This document shows positions 47,692 to 56,377 of a stretch of 64,000 nucleotides of DNA, in pieces. The notes under the pieces are model-generated. The model did no database searches and was not told the origin of the DNA. It saw only the letters and a program-made list of their open reading frames with translations. Source of the stretch: JBOGVZ01 sp050692985 (GTDB taxonomy: Bacteria > Actinomycetota > UBA4738 > CALAEC01); NCBI GenBank assembly GCA_050692985.1, contig JBOGVZ010000085.1, forward strand, positions 156,954 to 220,953, in the 5' to 3' direction. The translations under genes and the position numbers were made by a program. Within the stretch, counting starts at the first letter, position 1. Each line of letters begins with the position of its first letter.

Positions 47692-49236
47692 CCCTTCTTC
47701 CTCGATCTCCAGGCGAGGGAACAGGGCCTCGCCCCGGCGAACCTTCGTGCCCGGCTCGAGACCGCCCCACCGGGCGGCATCAGGGAGCCGCTGGCCCTGG
47801 AGGGGCTCGTCGATCCCCAACTGCTCCCACAGGCGGGCCGCGGCCCCGGGCATGGCCGGTGAGAGGAGGACGGCCAGGATGCGGAGGGCCTCGGCGGCCG
47901 TGTACAGGGCCGTGGCGGTCTCGGCCCGCCGCTGGGGGTCCTTCGCGCTCTTCCACGGCTCCACCTCGACCAGGTACCGGTTGGTCCGGGCGACGATCTC
48001 CCACACCGCCCCGAGCGCCGGCGACAGCGCCACCTCGTCCATGTGGCGGTCGTAGCGCGCCGCCGCGTCCCGGACGGTCTCGGGGAGGCTGCCGTCGGGG
48101 CCGCCGGGCCCCGGCTGGGGCACGACCCCGTCGAAGTACGAACCCACCATGGCCAGCACGCGGCTGGCCAGGTTCCCCAGCCCGTTGGCCAGGTCGGCGT
48201 GGTACCGATCGGTCATCGATTCCCAGGAGAAGCTCCCGTCCTGGCCGAACTGGATCTCCCGCAGGAAGTAGTACCGGTACGCATCGGCCCCGAAATGGTC
48301 GACCAGCTGGAACGGGTGGATGCCCGTCAGGCGGGTCTTCGACATCTTCTCCCCCCCCACCAGCAGGAACCCGTGGGCCCACACCTGGCGGGGCGGCTCC
48401 ACCCCCGCCGCCAGCAGCATGGCCGGCCAGTACACCGCGTGGAAGCGCAGGATGTCCTTGCCGATGAAATGGATGTCGGCCGGCCAGGTCGCCGCGAACC
48501 GCTCGGGCTCCTCCGCGTACCCGGCCGCCGTGATGTAGTTCGTGAGCGCATCGAACCACACGTAGCACACGTGATCGCGGTCCCACGGCAGCGGGATCCC
48601 CCACGCGAACGACGTTCGACTGACCGAGAAGTCCCGCAGCCCCTCCTTGATCAGCGACAGCACCTCGTTGCGCCGGGACTCCGGCTGGACCGCCTCGGGA
48701 TGCTCCTCGTAGTGCCGGAGCAGGCGGTCCTGGTAGGCCGACAAGCGGAAGAAGTAGTTCTCCTCGGCCATGGCCTCCACGGGGCTGCCGTGGATGGGGC
48801 ACTTCCCCTCGACCAGCTCGTCCTCCGTGTAGTAGGCCTCGCAGGAGACGCAGTACAGGCCCTCGTAGCGGCCCAGGTAGATGTCGTCCCGGCCGTTCTC
48901 GTGCACGGCCGTGAGGAGCCTGGTCACCGCGGCCTCGTGGCGGGGCTCGGTGGTGCGGATGTAGTCGTCGTAGGAGATGTCGAGCCGGTCCCACACCTCC
49001 CGCCACCGGGGCTCCATCTGGTCGACGAACGCCTGGGGGTCCATCCCTTGCTCCCGGGCCGCCTGGGGCACCTTCTTCCCGTGCTCGTCGGTGCCGGTGA
49101 GGAAGAACACCTTCTCCCCGCGCAGGCGGTGGTACCGGGCCACGAAGTCGGTGGCCACCGTGGTGTAGGCGTGCCCGATGTGCGGCACGTCGTTCGGGTA
49201 GTAGATCGGCGTGGTGACGTAGAAGGTGTCCTTCAT
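47689..49236 (-). CDS. metG: Methionyl-tRNA synthetase
   Basis: A 515-residue class I aminoacyl-tRNA synthetase of the short MetG2 type. The HIGH-type motif is VPHIGHAY, the KMSKS loop is GGEKMSKTRLTGIHP, and the zinc-binding insertion has YCVSCEAYYTEDELVEGKCP. Substrate-pocket sequences FFLTGTDEHGKKVPQAA and YVWFDALTNYITAAG are present. There is no C-terminal tRNA-binding (EMAP-like) extension. The next downstream gene is tatD, the conserved metG-tatD order. Confidence 0.97.
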   Translation of the reverse strand: MKDTFYVTTPIYYPNDVPHIGHAYTTVATDFVARYHRLRGEKVFFLTGTDEHGKKVPQAAREQGMDPQAFVDQMEPRWREVWDRLDISYDDYIRTTEPRHEAAVTRLLTAVHENGRDDIYLGRYEGLYCVSCEAYYTEDELVEGKCPIHGSPVEAMAEENYFFRLSAYQDRLLRHYEEHPEAVQPESRRNEVLSLIKEGLRDFSVSRTSFAWGIPLPWDRDHVCYVWFDALTNYITAAGYAEEPERFAATWPADIHFIGKDILRFHAVYWPAMLLAAGVEPPRQVWAHGFLLVGGEKMSKTRLTGIHPFQLVDHFGADAYRYYFLREIQFGQDGSFSWESMTDRYHADLANGLGNLASRVLAMVGSYFDGVVPQPGPGGPDGSLPETVRDAAARYDRHMDEVALSPALGAVWEIVARTNRYLVEVEPWKSAKDPQRRAETATALYTAAEALRILAVLLSPAMPGAAARLWEQLGIDEPLQGQRLPDAARWGGLEPGTKVRRGEALFPRLEIEEEG

Positions 49237-49258
49237 CGGAAGCGGATTCTCGCACAGG

Positions 49259-50089
49259 CTAGGTCGAGCGGCCTCGGAGCGAGGCCTCGTAGACCTCTCG
49301 TTTGGAGGCGCCCGCTTCCGCCGCCACCCGCGCCGCGGCCTCCCGGCGGGAGAGGCCCGCGGACGTCAGGCGCTGGACCCTCTCCGCCAGCTCCTCCAGG
49401 TCCGGTGGCCCGGGCTCGGGAGCGCCCCCCACCACCACCACGACCTCGCCTCGCACCTCGCCGACCCCTTCGGCCAGCTCGCCGAGCGTCCCCCTGGAGA
49501 CGTCCTGGTGGAGCTTGGTGAGCTCCCTGGCCACCGCCGCGCGGCGGTCCGGCCCCAGCGCCTCGGCCGCGTCTGCCAGCATGGAGCCCAGCCGGCGGGC
49601 CGACTCGAACACGACCAGGGTGCGGGTCTCGGTAGCGAGCTGGCGCAGCCGGGCCTTCCGGGCCCCGGGCTTCCGCGGAAGGAACCCCTCGAATGCGAAC
49701 CGGTCGGTGGGGAGCCCCGACAGGACCAGGGCGGTGACCGCGGCAGAGGGGCCGGGGGCCGCGTCCACGGCGATCCCCTCGGCCGCGCACGCCGCCACCA
49801 GCCGGTAACCGGGGTCGGACAGCGCTGGCATGCCCGCGTCCGACACCACGGCCACGTCTCGGCCGGCCCGCAGGTGCTCCAGGAGCTCCTCGGTCCGCCG
49901 TTCCTCGTTCCCCTCGAAGAACGAGACCAGCGTCCGCCCCTCGATCCCCAGGTGGGAGAGCAGTGCCCGTGTCCGCCGGGTGTCCTCGCAGGCGATCAGG
50001 CCGACGCGGCCGAGCGTCTCCCGGGCCCGCTCCGTCAGGTCGCCGAGGTTCCCGATCGGCGTCCCCACCAGCCACAGCGTCCCTGCCAC
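49259..50089 (-). CDS. rsmI: 16S rRNA (cytidine-1402 2'-O)-methyltransferase RsmI
   Basis: A 276-residue tetrapyrrole-methylase-fold enzyme. Motifs are LWLVGTPIGNLGDLTERA, CEDTRRTRALLSHLGI, VVSDAGMPALSDPGYRLV, APGPSAAVTALVLSGLPTD and FEGFLPRKPGARKARL. A C-terminal helical segment (about 225-276) ends ASKREVYEASLRGRST. The GTG at 50089 is fixed by GATAAT 6 bases upstream; the longer frame is not coding. In mycobacteria the same gene neighbours the pmt mannosyltransferase, which lies nearby here too. Confidence 0.95.
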   Translation of the reverse strand: MAGTLWLVGTPIGNLGDLTERARETLGRVGLIACEDTRRTRALLSHLGIEGRTLVSFFEGNEERRTEELLEHLRAGRDVAVVSDAGMPALSDPGYRLVAACAAEGIAVDAAPGPSAAVTALVLSGLPTDRFAFEGFLPRKPGARKARLRQLATETRTLVVFESARRLGSMLADAAEALGPDRRAAVARELTKLHQDVSRGTLGELAEGVGEVRGEVVVVVGGAPEPGPPDLEELAERVQRLTSAGLSRREAAARVAAEAGASKREVYEASLRGRST

Positions 50090-50095
50090 GGCGTC

Positions 50096-50101
50096 ATTAT
50101 C
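50096..50101 (-). promoter_or_regulatory. Leaderless -10 element of rsmI
   Basis: GATAAT on the minus strand, exactly 6 bases before the rsmI GTG. Confidence 0.5.
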
Positions 50102-50130
50102 GGGCCGCCTCGAGGGCACGGCCCGGGACC

Positions 50131-51291
50131 CTAGACCCCGGCGCTGCCGAGCGCCGACCTCACGCGATCCCCCAGGAGCCCCAGCCGCTCGACGGGCTCG
50201 TTGCTGTACACGAACCTCACGTGGCGCGGGGACACGACCTCGCCCCAGGCGGTCATGGGCGTGGCGGCCACCTTGCGCTCGATCAGGGCGTCGGAGACGT
50301 CCGGAGCCCTCACCCCCAGCTCCTCGACATCCATGAGCATCGACCAGCCGCCTCCGGGCCGGACCACCGGGAGGCCCTCGAGCTGCTCCAGCATCGTGTC
50401 CCGTCGGGCCTGCCACTCGGCCACCGCGGAGTCGAGGTCGTCGGAGGGCGCCCGGAGCGCGGCCGTGGCGCCGGCTTGAGCGATGCCGCTCGCCGTGAGG
50501 CCGTTGTAGATGTGCGCCCTGGTCACGTCGTCGGCCAACGGCTCCGGGGCCACGACCCATCCGATCCGCCACCCGATCATCCGCTGCTCCATCGACACCG
50601 ACCCCACGGTGATCACGCGATCCCGCATGTCCGGGAGGTATGCTGGGTGGAGGTACGGCCTCCCGTCGAACAGGATGCGCTCCATCCAGGCCAGGTAGAT
50701 CAGCCACAGGTCCCTCTCCCGGCACATCGAGGCCACCGCCTCCCACTCCTCGGCGGACAGGACGTTGCCGGTGGGCATCCCCGGGTTGGGGACGAACACC
50801 GCACGGGTCCGCGGTCCGGCCGCGGCCCGCAGCGCCTCGAGATCCAGGCGCCACTCACCACCCTCCGGCCGCAGCGGGACCAGCCGGGGAACCGCCCCCA
50901 CGATCCGCACCCGGTTGATCATCCCGGCGTAGGTGGGGTCCGTGAGGATCACCTCGTCGCCGGGGTCGGTGGTGGCGAACAGGGCATCGACCATGCCGTC
51001 GCCCTCGCCGCAGGTGATGACGACCTGTGTCAGGGGGTCGTAGGCCACGCCGCTCCGCTCGGCGAGCTGGTCGGCAACCGCCTGCCGCAGGTCATGCTTC
51101 CCGCGGAAGGGAAGCCAGCTGTTGGCCTCGTCGGTGCCCACCGCGGCCCGGGTGGCCTCCAGGGCATCGGGGTGCGGCGGGACGTCGGTGTCGAGGTTCT
51201 CCAGCCGGAGCACGTCCGGGTCCGCCCCGGCGGCGCGGGCGACCCGATCGATGCCGAACCCGGGGATGTCGGCCAGTCGCTTCGTTCCCAT
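50131..51291 (-). CDS. Class I/II aminotransferase homologue lacking catalytic Lys and PLP-binding Asp
   Basis: A 386-residue, uninterrupted fold-type I aminotransferase homologue. Overall landmarks are present: NSWLPFRGKHDLRQAVADQL, the CGEGDGMVDALFAT glycine-rich turn, LTDPTYAGM, and NPGMPTGNVLS. The Schiff-base lysine motif SxSKxxxxxGxRxG reads SVSMEQRMIGWRIG, with methionine in place of lysine. The strand that normally supplies the aspartate to the PLP ring nitrogen reads LIYLAWMERILFDG, with leucine at that place and tryptophan two positions on. A normal transaminase reaction therefore appears impossible. The ORF is otherwise intact, so it looks like a retained pseudoenzyme, possibly binding a ligand or partner rather than a cofactor. 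Confidence 0.85.
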   Translation of the reverse strand: MGTKRLADIPGFGIDRVARAAGADPDVLRLENLDTDVPPHPDALEATRAAVGTDEANSWLPFRGKHDLRQAVADQLAERSGVAYDPLTQVVITCGEGDGMVDALFATTDPGDEVILTDPTYAGMINRVRIVGAVPRLVPLRPEGGEWRLDLEALRAAAGPRTRAVFVPNPGMPTGNVLSAEEWEAVASMCRERDLWLIYLAWMERILFDGRPYLHPAYLPDMRDRVITVGSVSMEQRMIGWRIGWVVAPEPLADDVTRAHIYNGLTASGIAQAGATAALRAPSDDLDSAVAEWQARRDTMLEQLEGLPVVRPGGGWSMLMDVEELGVRAPDVSDALIERKVAATPMTAWGEVVSPRHVRFVYSNEPVERLGLLGDRVRSALGSAGV

Positions 51292-51324
51292 GGCACCCTC
51301 CGGTCGGCGGTCCGTTGGTCCAGC

Positions 51325-52413
51325 CTACCCGCGGAAGCGGAACGTGAGGACGTCGCCGTCGTGGACCGGGTAGTCGCGTCCCTCGGAGCGCACCAGCCCC
51401 CGGTCTCGGGCCGCCGCCACGGACCCCGCGTCGGCGAGCCCGTCGGCCTGCACGACGTCGGCCCGCACGAAGCCGCGGGCCATGTCGGTGTGGATCTCCG
51501 CCGCCGCTCCCCGGGCGGTGGTGCCGTCGGGGACCAGCCAGGCCCGGCACTCGCTCGACTCGATCGAGTAGAACGTGATCAGCCCCAGCAGGCGGCGAGC
51601 CGCCCCGGCGATGCGAGCGGTCCCCCGCCCGTGGGCCCCGTAGGCCGCCAGCAGCTCCCGGGCCTCCTCCTCCGGGACGTCCTCCACCTCCTCTTCGAGC
51701 TTGGCGCAGACGGCCACCACCTCGGCCCCGGGCGGCAGCGACGGCCGGAAGCCCTCCTCGACCTCCGCTTCCCGGCCGGCGTCGTCCTCGCCGGTGTTCA
51801 GCACGACCAGCACCGGCTTGGCCAGCAGGAGGAAGGCGTCGGCCACCCGGTCCAGATCGTCCTCGGACAGGGCCCCCCGAAGCGGCGTCCCGGCCTCGAG
51901 CGCGTCCACCGCCCGGGCCAGGGCCGCGGCTCGCTCGCGCTCGGGCTCCTCCTTGGTGGCCGCGGCCCGCTTGGCCGACCGGGCGGCGGCCTTCACGGCG
52001 ATCTCCAGGTCGGCCAGGGCCATCTCGGTCAGCAGCACCTCGAGGTCCCGGGCCGGGTCCACGTCCCCCTCGGGGTGCGGGACGGTCCCCGACGGGAAGG
52101 CCCTGAGCACCAGGGCGATGGCGTCCATCTCCCTGATGCGGCCCAGGAAGCGGTTCCCCAGGCCCTCGCCGAGGTGGGCACCCCGTACCAGGCCGGCGAT
52201 GTCCACGAACCGGACGTGGGCCGGGACCACCCGCTCCGGCCCCAGCGCCTCGGCCAGCCGGTCCAGCCGGGGGTCGGGCACCACGGCCTCGCCCACGTTG
52301 GGGTCGACCGTGGTGAACGGGTGGGCCGCCACGGGGGCGTGGGCCCGGGCCAGGGCGTTGAACAGCGTCGACTTCCCGGCGTTCGGCAGTCCGGCGATCC
52401 CGACCTGGAGCAT
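51325..52413 (-). CDS. ychF: Ribosome-associated ATPase/GTPase YchF
   Basis: A 362-residue OBG-family P-loop protein. G1 is GIAGLPNAGKSTLFNAL, G3 is FVDIAGLVRGAHLGEGLGNR, and G4 is the YchF-type NTGEDD in place of NKxD, consistent with ATP preference. A coiled-coil insertion (about 130-200) and a C-terminal TGS domain (LITFYSIESSECRAWLV, EIHTDMARGFVRADVV) complete the family layout. It is divergent from the mannosyltransferase gene across a 53-base gap that holds TAGAAC (minus) and TATCCT (plus) -10-like elements. Confidence 0.96.
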   Translation of the reverse strand: MLQVGIAGLPNAGKSTLFNALARAHAPVAAHPFTTVDPNVGEAVVPDPRLDRLAEALGPERVVPAHVRFVDIAGLVRGAHLGEGLGNRFLGRIREMDAIALVLRAFPSGTVPHPEGDVDPARDLEVLLTEMALADLEIAVKAAARSAKRAAATKEEPERERAAALARAVDALEAGTPLRGALSEDDLDRVADAFLLLAKPVLVVLNTGEDDAGREAEVEEGFRPSLPPGAEVVAVCAKLEEEVEDVPEEEARELLAAYGAHGRGTARIAGAARRLLGLITFYSIESSECRAWLVPDGTTARGAAAEIHTDMARGFVRADVVQADGLADAGSVAAARDRGLVRSEGRDYPVHDGDVLTFRFRG

Positions 52414-52466
52414 GGTGTCGAGTCCAGGTTCTATCCTGGGCCCCCGATCATCGCCACCGGAGCGAC

Positions 52467-53894
52467 ATGAGATCCAGCCTGGCCAGGGCCGTCCTGCTCA
52501 TCCTCGCCGTCACGCTCGCCGCCGGCGCCCTCAGGCTGTGGAGCCTGGGCGAGCCGGACCGGAAGGTGTTCGACGAGGTCTACTACGCCAGCGACGGCTG
52601 CCTGTCCTCGGGCCGCGACTTCCGGGAGTGCGGACTGGAGGACGACGCCGAGCGCTCGTGGGTGCACCCGCCGCTGGGGAAGGCCCTGATCGCCCTGGGG
52701 ATCGACGCATTCGGGAACCGGGCCCTCGGCTGGCGGGTGGCCTCGGCCGTGGCGGGCACCGCCACGGTGGCGCTGATCGGGATCCTGGCCTACCTGCTGT
52801 TCCGCCGGGCGGTGTGGGCCGGGGTGGCATCGCTGCTGCTTGCCACGGAAAGCCTGCACTTCGTGCAGTCGCGGATCTCGATGCTCGACGTGTTCCTGGC
52901 CTTCTTCGTGGTGCTTGGGTTCGTGCTGCTGGTGGCCGACCGGCGGGTGGCCGAGCGGCGCGCCCTGGCGATGCCGCAGCCGCCCCACGGCGAGGGCTGG
53001 GACGCCCCCGGACGGTCCCACGGCGAAGATGAGCCGACGCCGGCCGGGCTCGGCGGGGTCCGGCCGGTCCGACTCCTGGCCGGGGCGGCGTTCGGAGGAG
53101 CCGTCGCGGTGAAGTGGTCCGGGGTCCTGGCCCTGGCGGGAGCGTTGATCCTGTCGGGCGCCTGGGCGATCTCCGCTCTCCGGGCCGGCCGGCGGGCCGG
53201 GGTCGACCCGGACAGGCTGCGCCGGGCCTTCTGGGCCGACACGGCCAGCGTGGCCCTGGGCCTGGTGATCGTCCCCGCCGTCGTCTACCTGGCGGCGTGG
53301 CTGCCGTGGCTGTCGGGTCGCGGGTGGAGCCTCCCCCAGTGGTGGCGGCACCATCTCGCCATGGCCGACTACCACCTGAACCTGGACACCGTGAAGGAAG
53401 GAGGGGAGCCGATCCACCCGTACATGTCGCCCGCGTGGAAGTGGTTCCTGCTGCTTCGCCCGGTGGCCTATTACTGGCGGGGAGACCCCCGGTGCTGCGC
53501 GGAGATCCTGGGCATCGGCAACCCGCTGCTGTTCTGGGGCGCCTTGGTGGTGATCCCGTACCTGGCCGTGGCCTGGCGGCAGCGCCTGGACTGGAGGGCG
53601 GGCGCGGCGCTGGTGCCGATCCTGTCCCAGTACCTCCCCTGGCTCGCGGTCACCAGGCCGCTGTTCCTGTTCTACATGACCCCGGTGACACCGTTCCTGG
53701 CCCTGGGCATGGCCTACGTCCTCCGCGACCTGGTGGTGGCTCCCGTGAGCCGGCGGCGGGTGGCCGTCCCCGCCGTGGCCGCGGTGGTGCTGGTGAGCGT
53801 GGGGCTGTTCGCCTTCTTCTGGCCGGTCCTCACGGGCCACCAGGTGAGCCAGGCCGCGTGGGGCCGTCGCATCTGGCTGGACGGGTGGGTGTGA
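52467..53894 (+). CDS. Protein O-mannosyltransferase (PMT/GT39 family)
   Basis: A 475-residue membrane glycosyltransferase with about ten hydrophobic segments. The catalytic acidic pair lies in the first external loop (KVFDEVYYASDG), followed by SWVHPPLGKALIALGIDAFG and VQSRISMLDVFLAFF, all typical of PMT proteins that move mannose from polyprenyl-phosphate-mannose to exported proteins. WWRHHLAMADYHLNL and HPYMSPAWKWFLLLRPVAYY are the conserved later loops. It overlaps the zincin gene by one base at its stop (tgATG). Confidence 0.93.
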   Translation: MRSSLARAVLLILAVTLAAGALRLWSLGEPDRKVFDEVYYASDGCLSSGRDFRECGLEDDAERSWVHPPLGKALIALGIDAFGNRALGWRVASAVAGTATVALIGILAYLLFRRAVWAGVASLLLATESLHFVQSRISMLDVFLAFFVVLGFVLLVADRRVAERRALAMPQPPHGEGWDAPGRSHGEDEPTPAGLGGVRPVRLLAGAAFGGAVAVKWSGVLALAGALILSGAWAISALRAGRRAGVDPDRLRRAFWADTASVALGLVIVPAVVYLAAWLPWLSGRGWSLPQWWRHHLAMADYHLNLDTVKEGGEPIHPYMSPAWKWFLLLRPVAYYWRGDPRCCAEILGIGNPLLFWGALVVIPYLAVAWRQRLDWRAGAALVPILSQYLPWLAVTRPLFLFYMTPVTPFLALGMAYVLRDLVVAPVSRRRVAVPAVAAVVLVSVGLFAFFWPVLTGHQVSQAAWGRRIWLDGWV

Positions 53895-54238
53895 TGGGCG
53901 CCCGGCGATTCGAGGAGCTGGCCGCCGAGGCGCTCGAGGGTCTCCCGGACTGGGTCCAGGAGGGGCTCGACAACGTCGAGGTGATCGTCGAGGAGGAGCC
54001 GCCACCGGAGGAGCCCCACCTCCTGGGGCTGTACGAGGGCATCCCCCTGACCGGCCGCGGCCTCGACTACGCCGGGGTGCTCCCCGACCGCATCACCCTG
54101 TACCGGTCCACGATCGAGGCCGAAGCCGGAGCCGACGAGGACCTGCTCCGGCACGTCGTGCGGGACACCGTGATCCACGAGGTGGCCCACTTCTTCGGGA
54201 TCTCGGACGAGCGGCTCCACGAGCTGGGCCACGACTGA
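53894..54238 (+). CDS. Minimal zincin metallopeptidase-like protein
   Basis: A 114-residue protein with the zinc-binding motif IHEVAHFFGISDERLHELGH (HExxHxxG) at its C-terminus. The start reads RRFEELAAEALEGLPDWVQE, followed by LLGLYEGIPLTGRG. This is the small zincin-like family (PF06262-type) widespread in actinobacteria; its substrate is not known to me. Its start overlaps the mannosyltransferase stop by one base, so translation is coupled. It converges on the FAD oxidoreductase gene. Confidence 0.9.
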   Translation: MGARRFEELAAEALEGLPDWVQEGLDNVEVIVEEEPPPEEPHLLGLYEGIPLTGRGLDYAGVLPDRITLYRSTIEAEAGADEDLLRHVVRDTVIHEVAHFFGISDERLHELGHD

Positions 54239-54247
54239 CCCTCGGGC

Positions 54248-55432
54248 TCAGCCGGCGAAGCGGTCCGGCGAGAAGGGGGCCGGGTCGAACGGGGGATCTT
54301 CCCCGGCCACGATCGAGCCCACCAGGGCGCCGGTCCCCCCGCCGAGGATCACCCCCTGGGAGCCGTGGCCGGCGGCCGCCACCAGCCCCGGGCGAAGCGT
54401 GCCCACGATCGGGCGGCCATCGCGCGTCATGGGCCGGATCCCCCACCACGCCGATACCACGGAGGCGTGGGCCAGCCCGGGCAGCACGACGATGGCCCGG
54501 CGCACGATCTCCCCGGGGACGTGGTGGTCATCGGGCTCCTGCCCCGCCGTCAGCTGCCGGGAGCCCCCGGCCAGCAGGTTGCCATCGGTGGTGGGATGGA
54601 GGAGCGTGCCGACCTCCGGCTCCACGGTGGATGCCGACACGGCACCGGCGGTGAGGGGCTCCATGCCCTCCTCGCCCGGAAGGAGGTGCCAGCCGGCCCG
54701 CTCCACGATCCGTGCCAGGAGCGGCTCCCGGGGGGCGACCTGGACCAACCAGCCCCGGGCCGGGACCACCGGCAGGTGCAGGCCGACGGGCCGCAGGAGC
54801 GCGTTCGACCACGGCCCCGCCGCCAGCACCACGGTGCCGGCGTCGATGCGGCCGTCGTCGGTGAGAACGCCGGTCACCCGGTCGCCGTCGGACACCAGGG
54901 CCCGGGCGGCGACGTGGTGGCGGACATGGGCTCCGTCGCGCCGGGCCGCCTCGGCCAGGGCCAGGGTGAGCGCGGCGGGGTCCACCCGGCGGCCGTCGTC
55001 CAGGAGCCATCCCTCGGCCAGGTCCGGGGCCAGGGCCGCCTCCAGCGCGCGGAGGCCCTTCCGGTCCACGGCCTCGATCGTGACGCCGCATGCCGCGGCG
55101 GCCTCGGCCTCGGTGCGGCCCTCCCGCCGCTCGGCCTCGTCCTCCCCGGCCACGATCAGGTAGCCGATCGGCTCCCGGTCCAGGGCGAAGGGGATCTCGG
55201 CCTCCGCCGCCGCCTCGTGGTATGCGGCCAGCGTTGCCCGGGCCATGGAGACCAGGGCCGGCTCCGAGGGCGACAGCAGCAGGCCGTGGTTCCGTCCGGA
55301 GGCCCCGGCCGCTAGCTCGGCGCGCTCGACCACGACCACCCGGGCGCCGCGGCGGGCCACCTCCCGGGCGCACGCGCACCCGATGATCCCCCCACCCACC
55401 ACCACCACGTCCACGGCCTCGGCCACGAGCAC
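54248..55432 (-). CDS. FAD-dependent oxidoreductase (DAO/glycine oxidase-like)
   Basis: A 394-residue flavoprotein of the D-amino-acid oxidase fold. The N-terminal dinucleotide motif VDVVVVGGGIIGCACAREVA, the ribityl-binding AGASGRNHGLLLSPSEPALV, the ATG-like VLAAGPWSNALLRPVGL, and the C-terminal FAD motif RPMTRDGRPIVGTLRPGLVA with GHGSQGVILGGGTGALVG are present. A GTG start is used. Substrate is unknown (an amine or amino acid). It is divergent from the macrodomain gene, with only 16 bases between starts. Confidence 0.92.
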   Translation of the reverse strand: MLVAEAVDVVVVGGGIIGCACAREVARRGARVVVVERAELAAGASGRNHGLLLSPSEPALVSMARATLAAYHEAAAEAEIPFALDREPIGYLIVAGEDEAERREGRTEAEAAAACGVTIEAVDRKGLRALEAALAPDLAEGWLLDDGRRVDPAALTLALAEAARRDGAHVRHHVAARALVSDGDRVTGVLTDDGRIDAGTVVLAAGPWSNALLRPVGLHLPVVPARGWLVQVAPREPLLARIVERAGWHLLPGEEGMEPLTAGAVSASTVEPEVGTLLHPTTDGNLLAGGSRQLTAGQEPDDHHVPGEIVRRAIVVLPGLAHASVVSAWWGIRPMTRDGRPIVGTLRPGLVAAAGHGSQGVILGGGTGALVGSIVAGEDPPFDPAPFSPDRFAG

Positions 55433-55436
55433 AGCC

Positions 55437-55442
55437 TAAGAT
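55437..55442 (+). promoter_or_regulatory. Leaderless -10 element of the macrodomain gene
   Basis: TAAGAT followed by GGAGCA and GTG at 55449, the 6-base spacing seen repeatedly in this window. It lies inside the 16-base gap to the divergent flavoprotein gene. Confidence 0.5.
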
Positions 55443-55448
55443 GGAGCA

Positions 55449-55964
55449 GTGCCCCGCATCACGCTGGTCCAGGGCGACATCACCGAGCAGGAGGTAGACG
55501 CGATCGTCAACGCCGCCAACTCCTCGCTGATGGGCGGCGGAGGGGTGGACGGGGCCATCCACCGTCGGGGCGGCCCGGCGATCCTGGAGGAGTGCAAGCG
55601 GATCCAGGAGGAGCGCTACCCCGACGGCCTTCCTACCGGCCAGGCCGTGGCCACCACCGGAGGGAACCTCCCGGCCCGGTGGGTGATCCACACGGTGGGA
55701 CCCGTGTACGCGAAGTCCGACGACCGATCCGGCCTCCTAGCCTCCTGCCACACCGAGTCGCTCCGGATCGCCGACGAGCTCGGCGCTGCCACCGTGGCCT
55801 TCCCCGCCATCTCCACCGGGGTGTACGGCTACCCCGTGGACGAGGCCGCCCCCGTGGCCATCGCCGCCGTTCGGGGCGCCGGGACGAAGGCCGAGGAGGT
55901 GCGGTTCGTGCTGTTCGACCGGGCCACCCACGAGGCGTTCGAGCGGGCCATGGCGGAGGGATAG
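55449..55964 (+). CDS. Macrodomain ADP-ribose/O-acetyl-ADP-ribose hydrolase
   Basis: A 171-residue macrodomain. The ADP-ribose-binding features are LVQGDITEQEVDAIVNAANS, the glycine loop LMGGGGVDGAIHRRGG, GQAVATTGGNLPARWVIHTV and the second loop FPAISTGVYGYPVDEAAPV. These match the MacroD-type enzymes that remove acetyl or ADP-ribose groups. The start is confirmed by its leaderless -10 element. It is followed two bases after its stop by a 69-residue protein. Confidence 0.95.
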   Translation: MPRITLVQGDITEQEVDAIVNAANSSLMGGGGVDGAIHRRGGPAILEECKRIQEERYPDGLPTGQAVATTGGNLPARWVIHTVGPVYAKSDDRSGLLASCHTESLRIADELGAATVAFPAISTGVYGYPVDEAAPVAIAAVRGAGTKAEEVRFVLFDRATHEAFERAMAEG

Positions 55965-55966
55965 CG

Positions 55967-56176
55967 ATGCTCGGAGAGATCGAAGCGACGGTGGCGGAGG
56001 CTCGGCCCTTCGACCTCCACGGCGTCACCTACCACGACGTGACGCTGGTGTACACGGACGGGTCCACCGAGACCGCCCGGCTGGGGCCCGAGGCGGTGCC
56101 CGAGGGACTCTCGGAAGGGGACAGGGTCCTGGCCATGCGGGCCGCCAACATGGTGGTCTCCGTCCGCCGGCCCTAG
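55967..56176 (+). CDS. Small hypothetical protein after the macrodomain gene
   Basis: A 69-residue protein with several predicted beta-strands (EIEATVAEARPFDLHGVTYH, DVTLVYTDGST, GDRVLAMRAANMVVSVRRP), compatible with a small OB- or SH3-like barrel. A GGAGGG ribosome site precedes the ATG, two bases after the macrodomain stop, so the two are probably co-translated. No family is recognised. Confidence 0.7.
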   Translation: MLGEIEATVAEARPFDLHGVTYHDVTLVYTDGSTETARLGPEAVPEGLSEGDRVLAMRAANMVVSVRRP

Positions 56177-56230
56177 CCCCGTTTGGCCGGGGTGGCGGCG
56201 GGAAGGGTCACAGCGAGCGGAGGAGGAACC

Positions 56231-56377
56231 GTGGAGGACACCGAGCGGGACGAGCCGGGGGACACCTCCGAGGAGGGGGCTCCCGAGCCGGCCCCCGACG
56301 ACAAGGTCGAGCGCGCGGAGGAAGAGGGCGACACCGAGGAGAAGGCCAAGGAGCAGATCAACAAGGCCTTCGAGTAG
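56231..56377 (+). CDS. Very small acidic protein
   Basis: A 48-residue, highly acidic protein beginning MEDTERDEPGDTSEEGAPEP, probably disordered with a short C-terminal helix (EEKAKEQINKAFE). The GTG at 56231 follows a perfect AGGAGG ribosome site by four bases, which makes it more likely to be expressed than its length suggests. Longer in-frame starts upstream lack such a site. Confidence 0.6.
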   Translation: MEDTERDEPGDTSEEGAPEPAPDDKVERAEEEGDTEEKAKEQINKAFE

